A stretch of 64,000 nucleotides of DNA from Apodospora peruviana (lineage: Eukaryota; Ascomycota; Sordariomycetes; Sordariales; Lasiosphaeriaceae): assembly GCA_033439685.1 (NCBI GenBank), contig JAUEDM010000002.1, positions 6,014,001 through 6,078,000 on the forward strand. Direction: 5' to 3'. The notes under the pieces are model-generated. The model was not told the origin of the DNA. It was given only the letters and a program-made list of their open reading frames with translations, and ran no database searches. Below are positions 36,187-46,591 of the stretch, one piece after another; the stretch's first letter is position 1, and the number at the start of each line of letters is the position of its first letter. Made by a program: the position numbers and the translations under genes.

Positions 36187-37047
36187 ATGAAGACCGCACC
36201 TTCCAGCCAGGAAGGCAATTCGCACAACCAACAATTACGGGCTATTACTAGATCGCTATCAAACCGTATCATGGAACGTCCAGATACTGTTCTCCTCCCC
36301 CGTGTCATTTCACCCGACGTCCTCCGCATCGGACAGTTCCAATGCAACCCCTTAGAGCCGGAGCGAATCAAATACACGCCTCCGGAGGAGACACTCCAGT
36401 CCATCAGCCTTGCCAAACCCAACTCCACAAGGCCCTTCCACGGACGAATCGACCTGGACAGTCGCGGCTAGTTCCGCGTCATGCTCATGCACACGTTCGG
36501 CATCAGCATTTTCGGCTCCTCGACTACAACGGTAGATGTTGTCGCGGATGAAGGCGCAAGGAACTGGATAAGGGAGCACAAAGATGACCATATTTACTTC
36601 GTGATTGGCCTGACTATGCTCCGGAATGCCAAGTTTCAGCAGAATGTCAGCGATCTAGCTGGGGGAGAAGCAAAAGTCAAGGTACCCAAGGGTGCAGCTG
36701 GCGGTTCGGCACCAGTGGCTGGTGAAGTGAGCGGAGGAGGCGGATACGGGAGCTCTGGAATGACCGAGACAAGATCCGAGACCGGTATAGTCGGTGTGAA
36801 GCTCATGAAGGCGAAGTGGAAGTGGCTGCAGAAAGAGGATCTGCCCTGATGGGAGAGAAAACCGCACTGGAAGTTTGTGTACGATCAGATCAAGGGCGCC
36901 GAGCGCGAGGAGACGGAATTTGGGCAGGAGCTCGGGCCTCTGGGCAGCGTGGAAGAGCTGATTGAGCTGCGGGAGGCGTTTGAGGCGAGGGAGGTGCAGG
37001 AGAATGAGAAGAAAGCTGCACTCCAGGTCAATCCCGATAACGAATGA
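36187..37047 (+). pseudogene. Candidate fungal gasdermin-like protein, two in-frame stop codons
   Basis: One uninterrupted frame of 287 codons contains TAG at 36469-36471 and TGA at 36847-36849. The deduced product would be about 285 aa, the size of fungal gasdermin-like proteins. Residues about 95-140 alternate polar and apolar residues in amphipathic strands (FRVMLMHTFGISIFGSS, then a second strand). A Gly/Ser-rich linker is near residues 185-205 and an acidic helical C-terminus follows. I did not identify it by motif alone. The call rests on size, strand pattern and its position beside a TPR-CHAT protease gene, the arrangement reported for most fungal gasdermin genes, whose proteases cut off the C-terminal helix. 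Both stops can arise by a single C-to-T change (CAG to TAG, CGA to TGA). It is otherwise a fungal hypothetical. Confidence 0.45.
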
Positions 37048-37349
37048 GTTTTGTTTCATTCTCTTCTTTTTCTTCTTTTTTTCTTCTTGGTCTAGTTTGA
37101 TATTTTGTTGAAGCCACGGGTTCAAGTTCCAGGTTGCTAAGGTACCAAAAGTGCGTGGGTAGTGTCAAGTTCCGATGTTTGAGACTAATAGCGACATAAT
37201 AACACTCATAATGGATATTATGTGAGTGTGCTCTTGATGTAGGCACTTGATCTTTAGTAATGAAATTGGTACATAAAACTACAAACTATATGCTGAAAAC
37301 TCTTAATCCCGGTTTTATTTTAATCTGTTGCCACAGTACGCCTCAAATT

Positions 37350-39773
37350 TCAAACCCCAAAGCAGATAAACGGCGACCAAACAGCAGGGTTTGGCCTCGA
37401 CTCTGCGACTTTCATGGTGGCGAGATGAACCGCTTCCGCAACTACTCTGGTTGTAATACCATCCTTCGCATGCAGAGCCAGAATTTGATAAAACTCCTTG
37501 GTGAATATTAGCGCCTGATCTTCCACAACGCTCCACAAAGTCCCAACAACGGTTTGGAAGCCGGCCGTGAAGAGTGCAGCTGTGACGTGGTTTGGTTCAT
37601 CTTGCAACCCTTCCAATCCGCTATTTGCCGTCGAACAAGCTGAAACGACTGCCAACTTGGAGCCAATGCTGGCCCTAACAATCTTCTCTACGGCTAGGGG
37701 GTCAGTCCCCCAGTCGTCGAAAAGAAGCATGCTCTCGGCGGGCTTGATATAATCCGTCCATCCATGACACGAGAAATGTACAATGGAGAAGCACTTGCGT
37801 AATGTATTAATCACCTCTAGGCCTGTAGGCTGAATCTTTACTTCTACTGCTGGGAGATAGTCTTGAACGATGCGGTTCTCATCTTCTGCGAGCTTAAACT
37901 TGCCCCAGGACCTAGCTTCCGGTTTATCTTCGTCATGTTGATAGGGGTCTTGCTTGACGCTTCCCTTCGTTGTCTTCATTGCGAAAATGGCAACTGACGG
38001 ATCTTTATCGACGGTTGAATGTGCTGGCATGATTGAAGAACGAATGCGAGCAACGAGTAGGGACTTGACGGACGGTGCGTAGGTTGAAATAACGCGGTTA
38101 AAAGCGCTGCCACGCTGGCGTAATCCGAAGCCAGAAAGGCCGACAGGATATAGAGAGAGTGTACCTGTCGAGATCCAGCAGATACGAGGCCAATTGGTGA
38201 TATTATCCTCTCGTCGCCGGAAACCAAGGTTGTCGAGTATGGGTTTCGTGGCGTAGCGCCCTATGTAGAGATATAGGTCCTTCATCTTGACATTAAGCTT
38301 CCTTTGTAGATAGTCCTAATTATCACATGTATCTTGAGCCAGCCTCCTTTGGACCTTCTAGCTGAGCGAAGATACTCCCAGGTCCTTTAGTTTGGGAAGC
38401 CAGACGGAGTGGATGCAAGAGGTCGTGACAATATAAGCATCGCTTCTGACGTTACCCAGGTTGATAACCACGACCGGTCCTTCTGATGCGAGACTCTTAA
38501 CGGCCTCCGGGGTAAAGAACCCGGTCCACGGGTGGCTTCGTTCAAATGCCCGCAAGGCTGCCAGCGCACTTTGTCGCTCTTCATAGGGGGTCTCCTCCTC
38601 GATGAGCCGGTCGAGCTTTAACGTCAGTTCCTCAAGTTTCTCGCCCTCTCCCTTGCCGAGAGCTCTGATCCGAGAACCCAAGCCCGTGGTGCCCGTAATA
38701 TGTCACCCCTCTTCCAGTATCTTTAAGGCGGTAAATGCGTCTTCGCCGACTTCCATTGCAGCAGCTGCAGCGCCCCGAGGAAGACCAAAATACTTTTCAG
38801 CATGTGCGCGAATATCTCCCCTTAAAGCTGTCTGTATAACGTCCTACAGCCTTTTAACATTACTCTGTAGGATCCCGCGTAATTGTCCTAGCAGTGCTCG
38901 TTTGTCTGCTTCAGGTATCTGGTGCAGGTGATCGGTGACTGAGATAATATTGTCCAGCTTAGTCAACTCTCGCTCGACAGTCAAGCCCTCGGCCATTGAG
39001 AGATAGTTGACCGCTTGTTCACATAGGCCATTTGCGTAGATTGTGTTGGGAATCGTCCCTTCGGCCAGCCGCTGATCAGTTCCCCGTTCGTATGTATATG
39101 CTCGAAGTAAACGTGTGGTTAGCTCTCCCAGAATCTGAGCTCTCTCGTTGTTGTCGGCATAGTTGCTTCACAAATCGAGAACTTTGAAGCTCAATGCAAG
39201 GTACGACTCCAAATTCTTGACATCCCTAGTAGCTCTGTCCCACAATCGCTGTTTGCACGAAGCTTTCCGCCACAGCAAACGGAAGTAGCCATCGGTATCA
39301 GTCTGACCCAGCACTTCGAGCTCCTTTAATGCTGTGTCAACCGGCTCTAGTGACTTTTCAAGCGACTCGGGCTTTTTGCAGTCCCTGCTTAGTCCCTGAC
39401 TGACGAGACACTTTGGCAGGATGCAGGATCGTTCGGCTACAAGAGAGCCTCTGTCGACGTCTGATAGGCCACTGGGGACGTCTGATAGGCCACTAGGAAC
39501 CCGTGCAACTGCTGCCTCGGCATTGGATATAGCTCTTTCGATATCGAGGATAGCTCCGCTTCTCTCATACAAAGCCTGACCACATCGTGCGAGTTGGAAG
39601 GCCAAGATGCCGATGGAGTCATCGTCCGTTGGCGGATACTTCTCATTGTAATCAATCAAGAGTTTGATCGCCTCCTGGAGTTTTGTGAAGTCTCCTGCGA
39701 TGTGAAAGACCTCGAAAGCGTCATCTGATTGAGCCAGGAGGCTGTCTCTGTTTCCTTGCTGTGCTTCGCTCAT
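37350..39773 (-). pseudogene. TPR-CHAT (caspase-like) protease, five in-frame stop codons
   Basis: A single frame of 808 codons with no indel. Internal stops are TGA at 39168-39170, TAG at 38844-38846, TGA at 38703-38705, TAG at 38358-38360 and TAG at 38316-38318. The N-terminal 450 residues are helical with TPR-like pairs (LARCGQALYERSG). The C-terminal CHAT domain has WPRICWISTGTLSLYPVGLSG, the catalytic His in VHFSCHGW and the catalytic Cys in VVSACSTA, ending in GTLWSV and a final strand. CHAT proteases are caspase-like and in fungi are encoded next to gasdermin-like genes. The partner here ends 302 bp away, convergent. All stops are explainable by C-to-T changes. A 21-bp tandem duplication (39457-39498) repeats seven residues. 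Confidence 0.85.
39457..39498 (-). repeat. 21-bp tandem duplication inside the CHAT gene
   Basis: Two adjacent 21-bp units encode VPSGLSD twice in a row within the TPR region. They keep the frame and differ only at the unit ends. This is a probable slippage duplication. Confidence 0.75.
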
Positions 39774-40408
39774 GATGACGAGAGTTTATTTTGTGTGAGA
39801 AAACTGTGTAACCGAGAGACGAAAAAGATCTCATAGCAAGACATCGTCTTTGCGAAAGGCGGCTATAATGAAGGATTACACCAAAACACGATATATGTGA
39901 CACGCTCCTTCACTGGGATTACAATTTTCCCAATTCAGGCCAACATGTTTCTCTCTCCCGACACCTCGGTGCAGCCGGCGTGCCGCCCGTCCGGCATGAT
40001 CACGGTGATCCGTTTATCAGACGTGGATGGTACGACCTATAACATGACTGGACAGCAGACACCAGATAGAACGTGGTCATTGGTGCACATCCACCAATCA
40101 AACAAACCACCGCACAAGCGGTGCCCCCATCTTTGGCATATCAGTTTCGGCCACTTGCGAGCTGTCAAGTCCTCACCTGATCTAATGGTAAGTTGTCAGT
40201 CTCTTGCATCATCACAGGTCCCGCGGGTATTTCGCGGCAGCCCTCGACCTTCTCCCCCTATAGCTGAATTTATTTTAATATTGCAGCTTTCGGCAGACTA
40301 GCCCCCACCATTTTCTTGCACGGCGGACGTTATTGCTGCGATTCTCAGCATTCACAGTTAGTGTACCATCCTCGTCAGTACCTGCTCTTAACCACCGACC
40401 AACGGTAA
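39774..40408. other. Intergenic region
   Basis: Promoter side of the CHAT gene and about 500 bp without recognisable coding sequence. A 134-codon frame at 39897-40301 has no family resemblance. Confidence 0.35.
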
Positions 40409-40636
40409 GGCCAAAACGATGCCAAAGCCGCTTTGGAAGCTATTATTCTCACCATGAGTGATGCCACGGAACGAAACGACCATGTCGTCAGTGGGGATAC
40501 AATTTGGGAAGTTAGGCGAAAAGAGCCGGTGAACCCTCGGACAAAAGAGCCTATAGAGATTTCAAAAAGGAAGGTGCCTCCTTCTAAGTCTGGGAAGGCA
40601 TTGAAGGAAGGGAGGAATGGGGAGTCATCACGTTGA
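40409..40636 (+). pseudogene. Remnant resembling bacterial HU/IHF-type histone-like DNA-binding protein
   Basis: The frame reads DAKAALEAII (the second HU helix), then a strand with WEVRR, then NPRTKEPIEISKRKVPPSKS and GKALKE, which aligns with the beta-arm and C-terminal helix of bacterial HU (NPxTGxEIxIPAxxVPxFxxGKALK). Relative to HU, two residues are missing before the arm and about four at the RxGRN turn. The first helix is absent, and a TAA lies in frame at 40406. So it is a decayed remnant rather than a working gene. Ascomycete nuclear genomes do not usually carry HU genes, so transfer from bacteria or a virus-like source is plausible. Base composition does not differ obviously from the surroundings. 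Confidence 0.6.
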
Positions 40637-41492
40637 TGCGTTATTATTCTGGAGGCAGGGTTAGAGGAACCTGGAGGCTTACGAGACTGTTGGTGACGAG
40701 GAGTTCGTTGGATGTCGCATCATGCCGAGGTTAGGCAAGCGCATTTCGTGATGGGGATATTCAGTTGGCCGTCTGTCTACCTAACGTAAGGTACATATTG
40801 AGGTTAAATTGACAAGAATATGCTTCCCTCTGATATAGAGCTGATGCTCGAGATGGAGGGCTGGACCCACCAGAAGACTTGAGTATTTTATAGGAAGTCG
40901 CAGCTATATACTCAGTACTATGGATCATGGATATCACTCAACTTATTTTGAGATGCTTCTCCAGGTTCGACCAGGCTATGGATGGGTAAATAGCCAACCC
41001 TGGGTAAATGATCTCAAATCTCGCAGTGCTAAGCCACAGCAACTTATTACTGCCAGTTTTCCCCCCAACTGGATGCACAGTGCACTACCACCCAACCACG
41101 CAGGATCGCGGCGAGGTTCCAGTCACGCCTACCAGAATACGAGATTTCGTGAACCCAATCAACTCATTTAACCTCGCTTAGGAATACGCGTACAACTAGG
41201 CAACCAACAGGAATATAAAGGCTTAGCCCACCCAACACAAAAGTCCTTTCGTAATTCCATCTTGAAACCCGACTACTTACATAGCCCTGAAGACATTGAA
41301 CTCTCGCAATAGAATCGATCATAGATCGTCCAGTTCGACACCGAAACCTGCACTAAAGAAACTGAATTAGCGAGACTCCAAGCAGCAATAGCATTTCATC
41401 ACGCCCTAAATTTCATCCCGGATAGGAGATTTTGTCGTGGATATTGGCGATCGAATTCATCATCGCATCTTCCTACTTCTACCCAATACAAA
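40637..41492. other. Intergenic region
   Basis: About 850 bp with no recognisable gene. The last 200 bp probably hold the promoter and leader of the four-helix membrane protein. Confidence 0.35.
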
Positions 41493-42276
41493 ATGGGCAA
41501 CAACCCAGAAGCAGCCAGACTCGCCTCGGAAGAAATCCCCCTCGAACCACGCCCATCAAGACCAGAAGAGCCATTAGCGCATCAACAACAACAACCCAAC
41601 GTACAATCCACCGACCACGACTTGTCCTTCCTCCCTTACCCGCGCTGGGCAACCCTCTTCACTCGAACCTGCCTCACTCTCCTCGAGTTCGCCACGCTCG
41701 TCTACGGCATCTGGTTCCTCAAGAAATGGGAGTCAAACGCCAAATTCATCCCTAAAAAACACATCTATTCCACCGCCATTATCGCGGCCGGCGTATCCAT
41801 GGGCCTGAACTCAAGCGCGGTTATCCTCACGCTGTTCAGGCGGTACGGCGAGTGGGGGTTTTGGATGGTCGTTGTCATGGGTGATCTTGCGGTGGGTCTC
41901 ACGGCTCTCATCGGCGCGCTCGGCATCCTGTGGGTGGACCACAATGGGTTTAGTCGCGAGGAGCTGGGATGGTTCTGGGAGGAAGATGCGGCCGTGTTGG
42001 GGACGATGGCTGTTGTTGTTGGGTAAGTCTGATTCTAAGTACCTTTCTCGTCGTCTCTCAAGATTCCTTTGCGTGATTTCGGCTGGAGAGTTGTCTGCAG
42101 AGGCCGTGGTATAATTTAGATAAGCGTCTAAAGGTCTTGGGAACAAGGAAGCACGAGGTAACAGAGACTGTTTGTGGTATAGGAGCGCCCATCTTTTCGC
42201 CAGCGTCGGTGGATGTCTCGGCTGCTGCATGGTCTGTTCAAGATCTAATCGCCGAGCAAAACGTGGAGTCCAGTAA
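41493..42276 (+). CDS. Four-helix integral membrane protein, function unknown
   Basis: Two exons (41493-42022 and 42183-42276) give 207 aa. The N-terminal 45 residues are polar with a short Gln run. Four hydrophobic helices follow, roughly at 55-75, 92-112, 122-145 and 170-190. The last one is completed only after the intron (VVVG|SAHLFASVGGCLGCC) and ends in a basic tail. The layout is like MARVEL-type proteins, but I see no diagnostic motif. The splice fits because the joined frame adds a helix plus a positive-inside tail. It is intact, although it lies in a stretch where neighbours carry premature stops. Confidence 0.7.
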
Positions 42277-42715
42277 ATGAGATAAAAGGAGAGCGCGAGC
42301 CTCGTGATTTGAGGGCCAGTAATCACTGTTGTCATTACGGGTTACTGCTCAGCTTGTTCATATTTAAGATGATCATGACTCATGGATTTGTTATCACTGA
42401 AGCGATTATCACTTCCTAAAGGAAACGGAAATTAAATCCTAATTTTACTAATAACTCAGCTAACTTCTACTGTACCTTTATTCAAGAGCGTTAATAAAGT
42501 CACTATATCGGTCGGTTACGCGCACTATATCAAGTTGCACGTGGGGGAGCGAGTAGGACTGGGCACTACGAAGTAAGAACTACTATTTTCGAAGCTCTTT
42601 AGAAAACATATGATCCAAGCATACCTTTTATATTGTTCAAACAAAATACACATGATTGTTCAAATCCTGGCCCAGCACTTACACCCCCTATCCCCGACCT
42701 TACATCAACCTATGT
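42277..42715. other. Intergenic region between convergent genes
   Basis: About 440 bp of AT-rich sequence. No gene was recognised. Confidence 0.4.
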
Positions 42716-44053
42716 TCACAGACCCTTCGTCGGCTTAGGAGCGGGAGCACCCCCCGCACCAGGCGCATACGTCGGAAATCCCCCAAGAAACAATACGCCC
42801 GCACCTAGATTTCCCGTCTTAATCTTTCCGCCCTCCTTGAGCCGCTGCGCAGCAGCCATAATCGTCCAATTATACGTGGGATTAACACCAAGTCTATACC
42901 ACCCAAACAATCCATTGTTTAGATCAACCTTATCCCCCAGCGTAACATACTCCACATACGAATCAGCAGTCAGCGTCTCCTACAAGAATATAAAATCAGC
43001 AACATTCTTCGTCTTGCTCTGTCGGTTCTTGCTATAAAGGTCCAGCTTCTCAATAGCGTTAATGAAGTCCTGGTCGAAAAAGAGTTGGCCAGCGTAGGTG
43101 GCAGAGAGATCCCACATTGTATTGTTGGCTTTGGGAACGCCATTAAGATGGGTCATGACGTGCATATGGGTGGCGCGGCTGGCGTAGTAGCCAGGGAAGT
43201 TGGTGGAGAATTGGACAACGCCGTTGGCGTCGGTCTTTTGGACACTGCGAAGGAAGGTGCGGTCGAGGTTGGAGGTGTCGGAGGCGATGCCGTTTACGGG
43301 GGATATGGCGCCTGAGTAGACGCCTGTTGCGTTGACGTCTTTTGGTTGGGGGCTGTTGTTAGTATGAGGGTTATGGATGGGATGTTAGGGGGTGTTGGGG
43401 ATCTTACTCCAGAGTTCAATGTAGACATCTTTCAGGGGCTTGCATGTCGTCACGTCGATGAGTTGGAAGTCGAGGTGGAGTGGGACTCCGATTTCTTTCT
43501 CGACAATGGTGCCGCGGATATCCTGGCCCTGAACAACTGTTGTATTGTTCCTTGTGTCAGTACAGGAGGACAAGGACAGCAGTTGAGTTGTCTGGAATGT
43601 AGTAATAACTTACAGAAGGGGCCCTCAGTGACCTCGGGTGTAAGGACGCAGTTGTTGTTTCCAGCAAACACCACCTTGGGGTCGGTGTCCAGCTTGTAGC
43701 CTTGGGAACCCTTGTGGCTAGAGGTAATCTTGGGAGCTTGACGGCCTAACGTACACGAGTCAGATCAGCAACATACATAACTGCATCACGTCAGTTCCCA
43801 GAAGCTTATACTTACGGTAAAGATTGTCAAGGCTGCCACCAAGTTCTGCCACACGTGTAGCTCGTCTGTTAATTGTCCGGCGATGAAGACCTTCAGCCTC
43901 AAAGGCCTCAGCGCAGTGGTCGAGATTGTTTGCTTGGAGAGACAGATAGTGCCGACGGAGATTTGCTTCATGGCGAAGGTCTTCGCCTGGGTGGGCCAGA
44001 ACTGGTGCCTGCCCTAGGAGGGCGGCGACAAGCACGGAAGTGATGATATGCAT
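42716..44053 (-). pseudogene. Secreted intradiol ring-cleavage dioxygenase-like protein with a premature stop
   Basis: It has a signal peptide (MHIITSVLVAALLGQAPVLA) at 44053, then a helical N-terminal part and several introns. The dioxygenase core shows CVLTPEVTEGPF, DIRGTIVE, the region of the first iron-ligand Tyr (GVYSG), and the second Tyr with two His (GYYASRATHMHV). The C-terminus is Gly/Pro-rich and ends at 42716. Secreted fungal members of this family open catechol-type aromatic rings. A TAG at 42980-42982 interrupts the frame about 90 codons before the end (CAG to TAG would explain it). The exon junction near 43345 fits its frame only with a one-base shift. The gene is probably damaged, although the iron-binding residues lie before the stop. 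Confidence 0.75.
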
Positions 44054-44828
44054 GCTGACGATCGGGTTCTGTTGTCAAGTCCACCAACTGCATATTTACA
44101 GAGATTCGGAGGTAACCGACAGCAAGATCTAGATCGAGGGATCGGTCTTGATTATGGTGGCTCTTTATTTGTACTTGCATCACCGACTCGAATAGCACAC
44201 ACGGTAACGGGCCCCCTCCTCCTCCGCCGACGATATGGCGATAATCCAGCCTGTCCGAGGGGCTCAAAAAGCCTTCCTGATGGAGCCGTGAAGACCGGTA
44301 TAACCCACGGCATGCCAGTTGGGCCGGGTATATAACCTTAGCACCGAACCCACCGGGTAGAACAGTGTTTCATGCTTGACCTCCACTCCCTCCCGTTGCC
44401 GTTGAGTTATCCGGGGTGCATAGAGCAATTTCGAATACCCGGTAGGGCCGAACCAGAGTCTGCCGGAAAGGGTGGGGGAAAGGCTAGATGCACATACGCA
44501 ATGTTTATATTGTTCCGACGGGGATATTAACCCTTGTATGTAAGTTGACCACTTGATTAGCGAAGCCACTAAAAATCTTAGAACTTCCATTATTAGCGTC
44601 CATATTGGTCACTTTCCGAAGTTGAAGTGCCGGGATGATCACAAGCGTAGATGGGAAAAGAAGCAACGTTGGCTTGAATACATAAAGTTGGGAACTGGAG
44701 AAGGCCAACTGATAAGATTGCTCTTTTGAATTCCAAGCAAACCAAACAGGCACAAGATATCTTGTCAATTCTTCGATTCTGTGTTTCCAAGCCAAGATCA
44801 GCTAACTTGAGTCGCTACCACATTCACA
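44054..44828. other. Intergenic region between divergent genes
   Basis: About 775 bp shared as promoter space by the dioxygenase-like gene (left) and the AA9 gene (right). No coding sequence was recognised. Confidence 0.4.
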
Positions 44829-45867
44829 ATGAGGTCGGCCAAGGTCGCCTTCTTGGCCGCCATTGCCTTTGCGGCTGAGGCACTAGGCCATGGCTACGTC
44901 TATCGCATCACAGCTGATAACACGGTGTAAGAGAAGCAGAGATTCTATTGACCTTAAATATTGCTAACAATCTTTCCATCGCAGGTACCCCGGCTACGAT
45001 CTCTACATCGATCCCTACTACAGCCCCAAGCTGCCTCGCATCGCCTACGGCGTCGGCAGTACCGGTCCCATCTTCGACCTGACCAGCCCCAACATAGCGT
45101 GCAACACGCCCCATAGCCCAATCCCGTCGGCCATCGCCGAGGTCCGGGCCAGCAGCACCGTCACCTTCCACTGGACGCGCTGGCTCTACAGCCACAAGGG
45201 ACCCATCTCGGCGTGGATGGCCCCCTACGACGGCACCACTAACAAGGTCAATGTCAACCAGCTAAAGTTCTTCAAAATTGGTGAAGAGGCCGTTGATAGC
45301 AAGGGTGTCTGAGGCACGGTCAAGCTTTTGGACTCGACCAATAGGACGTAAACGGTTACCATCCCAGCGAATATCAAGCCTGGTAACTATGTCGTTCGGC
45401 ACGAGGTAAGCGCAGCTATTTTCCTTCTATTTCCCATTCCCATAGTTCTTCAGTACTAACATCAGTAACAGCTCATCGCCCTCCACTTCGCACTACACAC
45501 CAACCCCAGCTTCGAATAGAGTCCCATCGGCCCGCAATTCTACATGCACTGCTTCAACTTCAAGGTAACCAGCAACGGCACCGTCACCCCCGCCAGCGTC
45601 ACCTTCCCCGGAGGCTACAAGAAGGACGAGCCGGGCTTCAAGTACGACATCTTCAACACCACCGTCCCACCTCTGCCCTATCCGTTTGTCGGGCCGGCGG
45701 TATACGTGCCGAGTTCGTCGTTCCCGCCGCTTACGCCCAAGGAGAGGGTCGTGGTGAGTCCGACGGGACAGGGCGAGGCAGCGGATAAGACATATCTCGA
45801 CTATCAGGAGAAGGTGCTTACTGCGCAGAGTGCGACGACCGAGTCGTTTGATGCTGCGGGTGGCTAA
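44829..45867 (+). pseudogene. AA9 lytic polysaccharide monooxygenase (GH61) with three nonsense codons
   Basis: Three exons (44829-44926, 44985-45405, 45472-45867) give 305 codons. The signal peptide ends at residue 20, so His21 becomes the N-terminal histidine of the copper 'histidine brace'. The second brace His is in YSHKGP, and the axial Tyr region is in IGPQFYM. AA9 enzymes cleave cellulose oxidatively outside the cell. In-frame stops lie at 45310-45312 (TGA, where a Trp is usual), 45349-45351 (TAA) and 45517-45519 (TAG). Frame and splice sites are otherwise perfect. All three stops are explained by G-to-A or C-to-T changes. The gene is recently inactivated. Confidence 0.88.
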
Positions 45868-46591
45868 CAGGATGGAGATGTATTTCCGTGGGATGGGGAG
45901 GGTCCGATGCGGAGTGGGGAGGGGCGCTGGATTAGGACTGCTTGGATCAAGTCAGGCAAGTTGGGCGGCGAGTCGCGGATAATCTGGCTTTCAGTTTAGC
46001 AAACGCTGCTGTACCGATGTATGTATCTGAGGTCGTACGATACTTAGCTAGGTAGTCTGAGGAGCAACATGTAATTGATGATTGAAGATTGTTCTGTTCT
46101 TTATCCGTTCATGCTGCTGTCACAACGCTGCACCTAACCAACTCTGCTCTAAAGTTGGCAGCCGGGCGGGTGGATGAATACTAGTACTGGGCCCAAGGTA
46201 GACGGGAAATCAGCTAATTATCGAGTCTTCTTGCTTCTTAGCCGTCGTTGTTTTAATAGTACCAACTTGGGTTAGACGTTGCTATTGCCAAAAGAGACAA
46301 CTCTTTGTACTACCATTAGAATAATAGACTACGGCTTTTGACGCCTATTTTTTACTAGAAGGAATGCTAGGTAGTTTGAACTTTTCTCTTAAAGTATCCA
46401 AGGGACATCGTAAATTCAAGTAGACAACGTGACCTCTCTACACAATCTTCAACGTCCGGTATTGACCTTCTTCCACGCTATCAAACTCAAAATACACCCC
46501 AACACGTCGATATACGGAAGTTCTCGGGTAGTACTTCAACAGCATCGCCGACCGGGTGGTCAGATATAGGAGCTGGCACAGGTCGGGGCAT
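45868..46591. other. Intergenic region between convergent genes
   Basis: About 720 bp, AT-rich in its second half. No gene was recognised. Confidence 0.4.

Noticed and set aside
24952..37047. The subtilase as the activating partner of the gasdermin-like gene (HET-Q-type pair)
   Set aside because: It lies about 7 kb away with four intact unrelated genes in between, while a CHAT protease gene is directly adjacent to the gasdermin-like frame.
40409..40636. Bacterial contamination as the source of the HU-like sequence
   Set aside because: It is decayed, very short and sits between fungal genes without a composition break, which fits an old insertion better. It cannot be fully excluded without reads.
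42975..43000. A possible tiny intron removing the TAG in the dioxygenase gene
   Set aside because: The only donor and acceptor in reach would give an intron of about 24 nt, too short for a fungal spliceosomal intron. A nonsense mutation is simpler.
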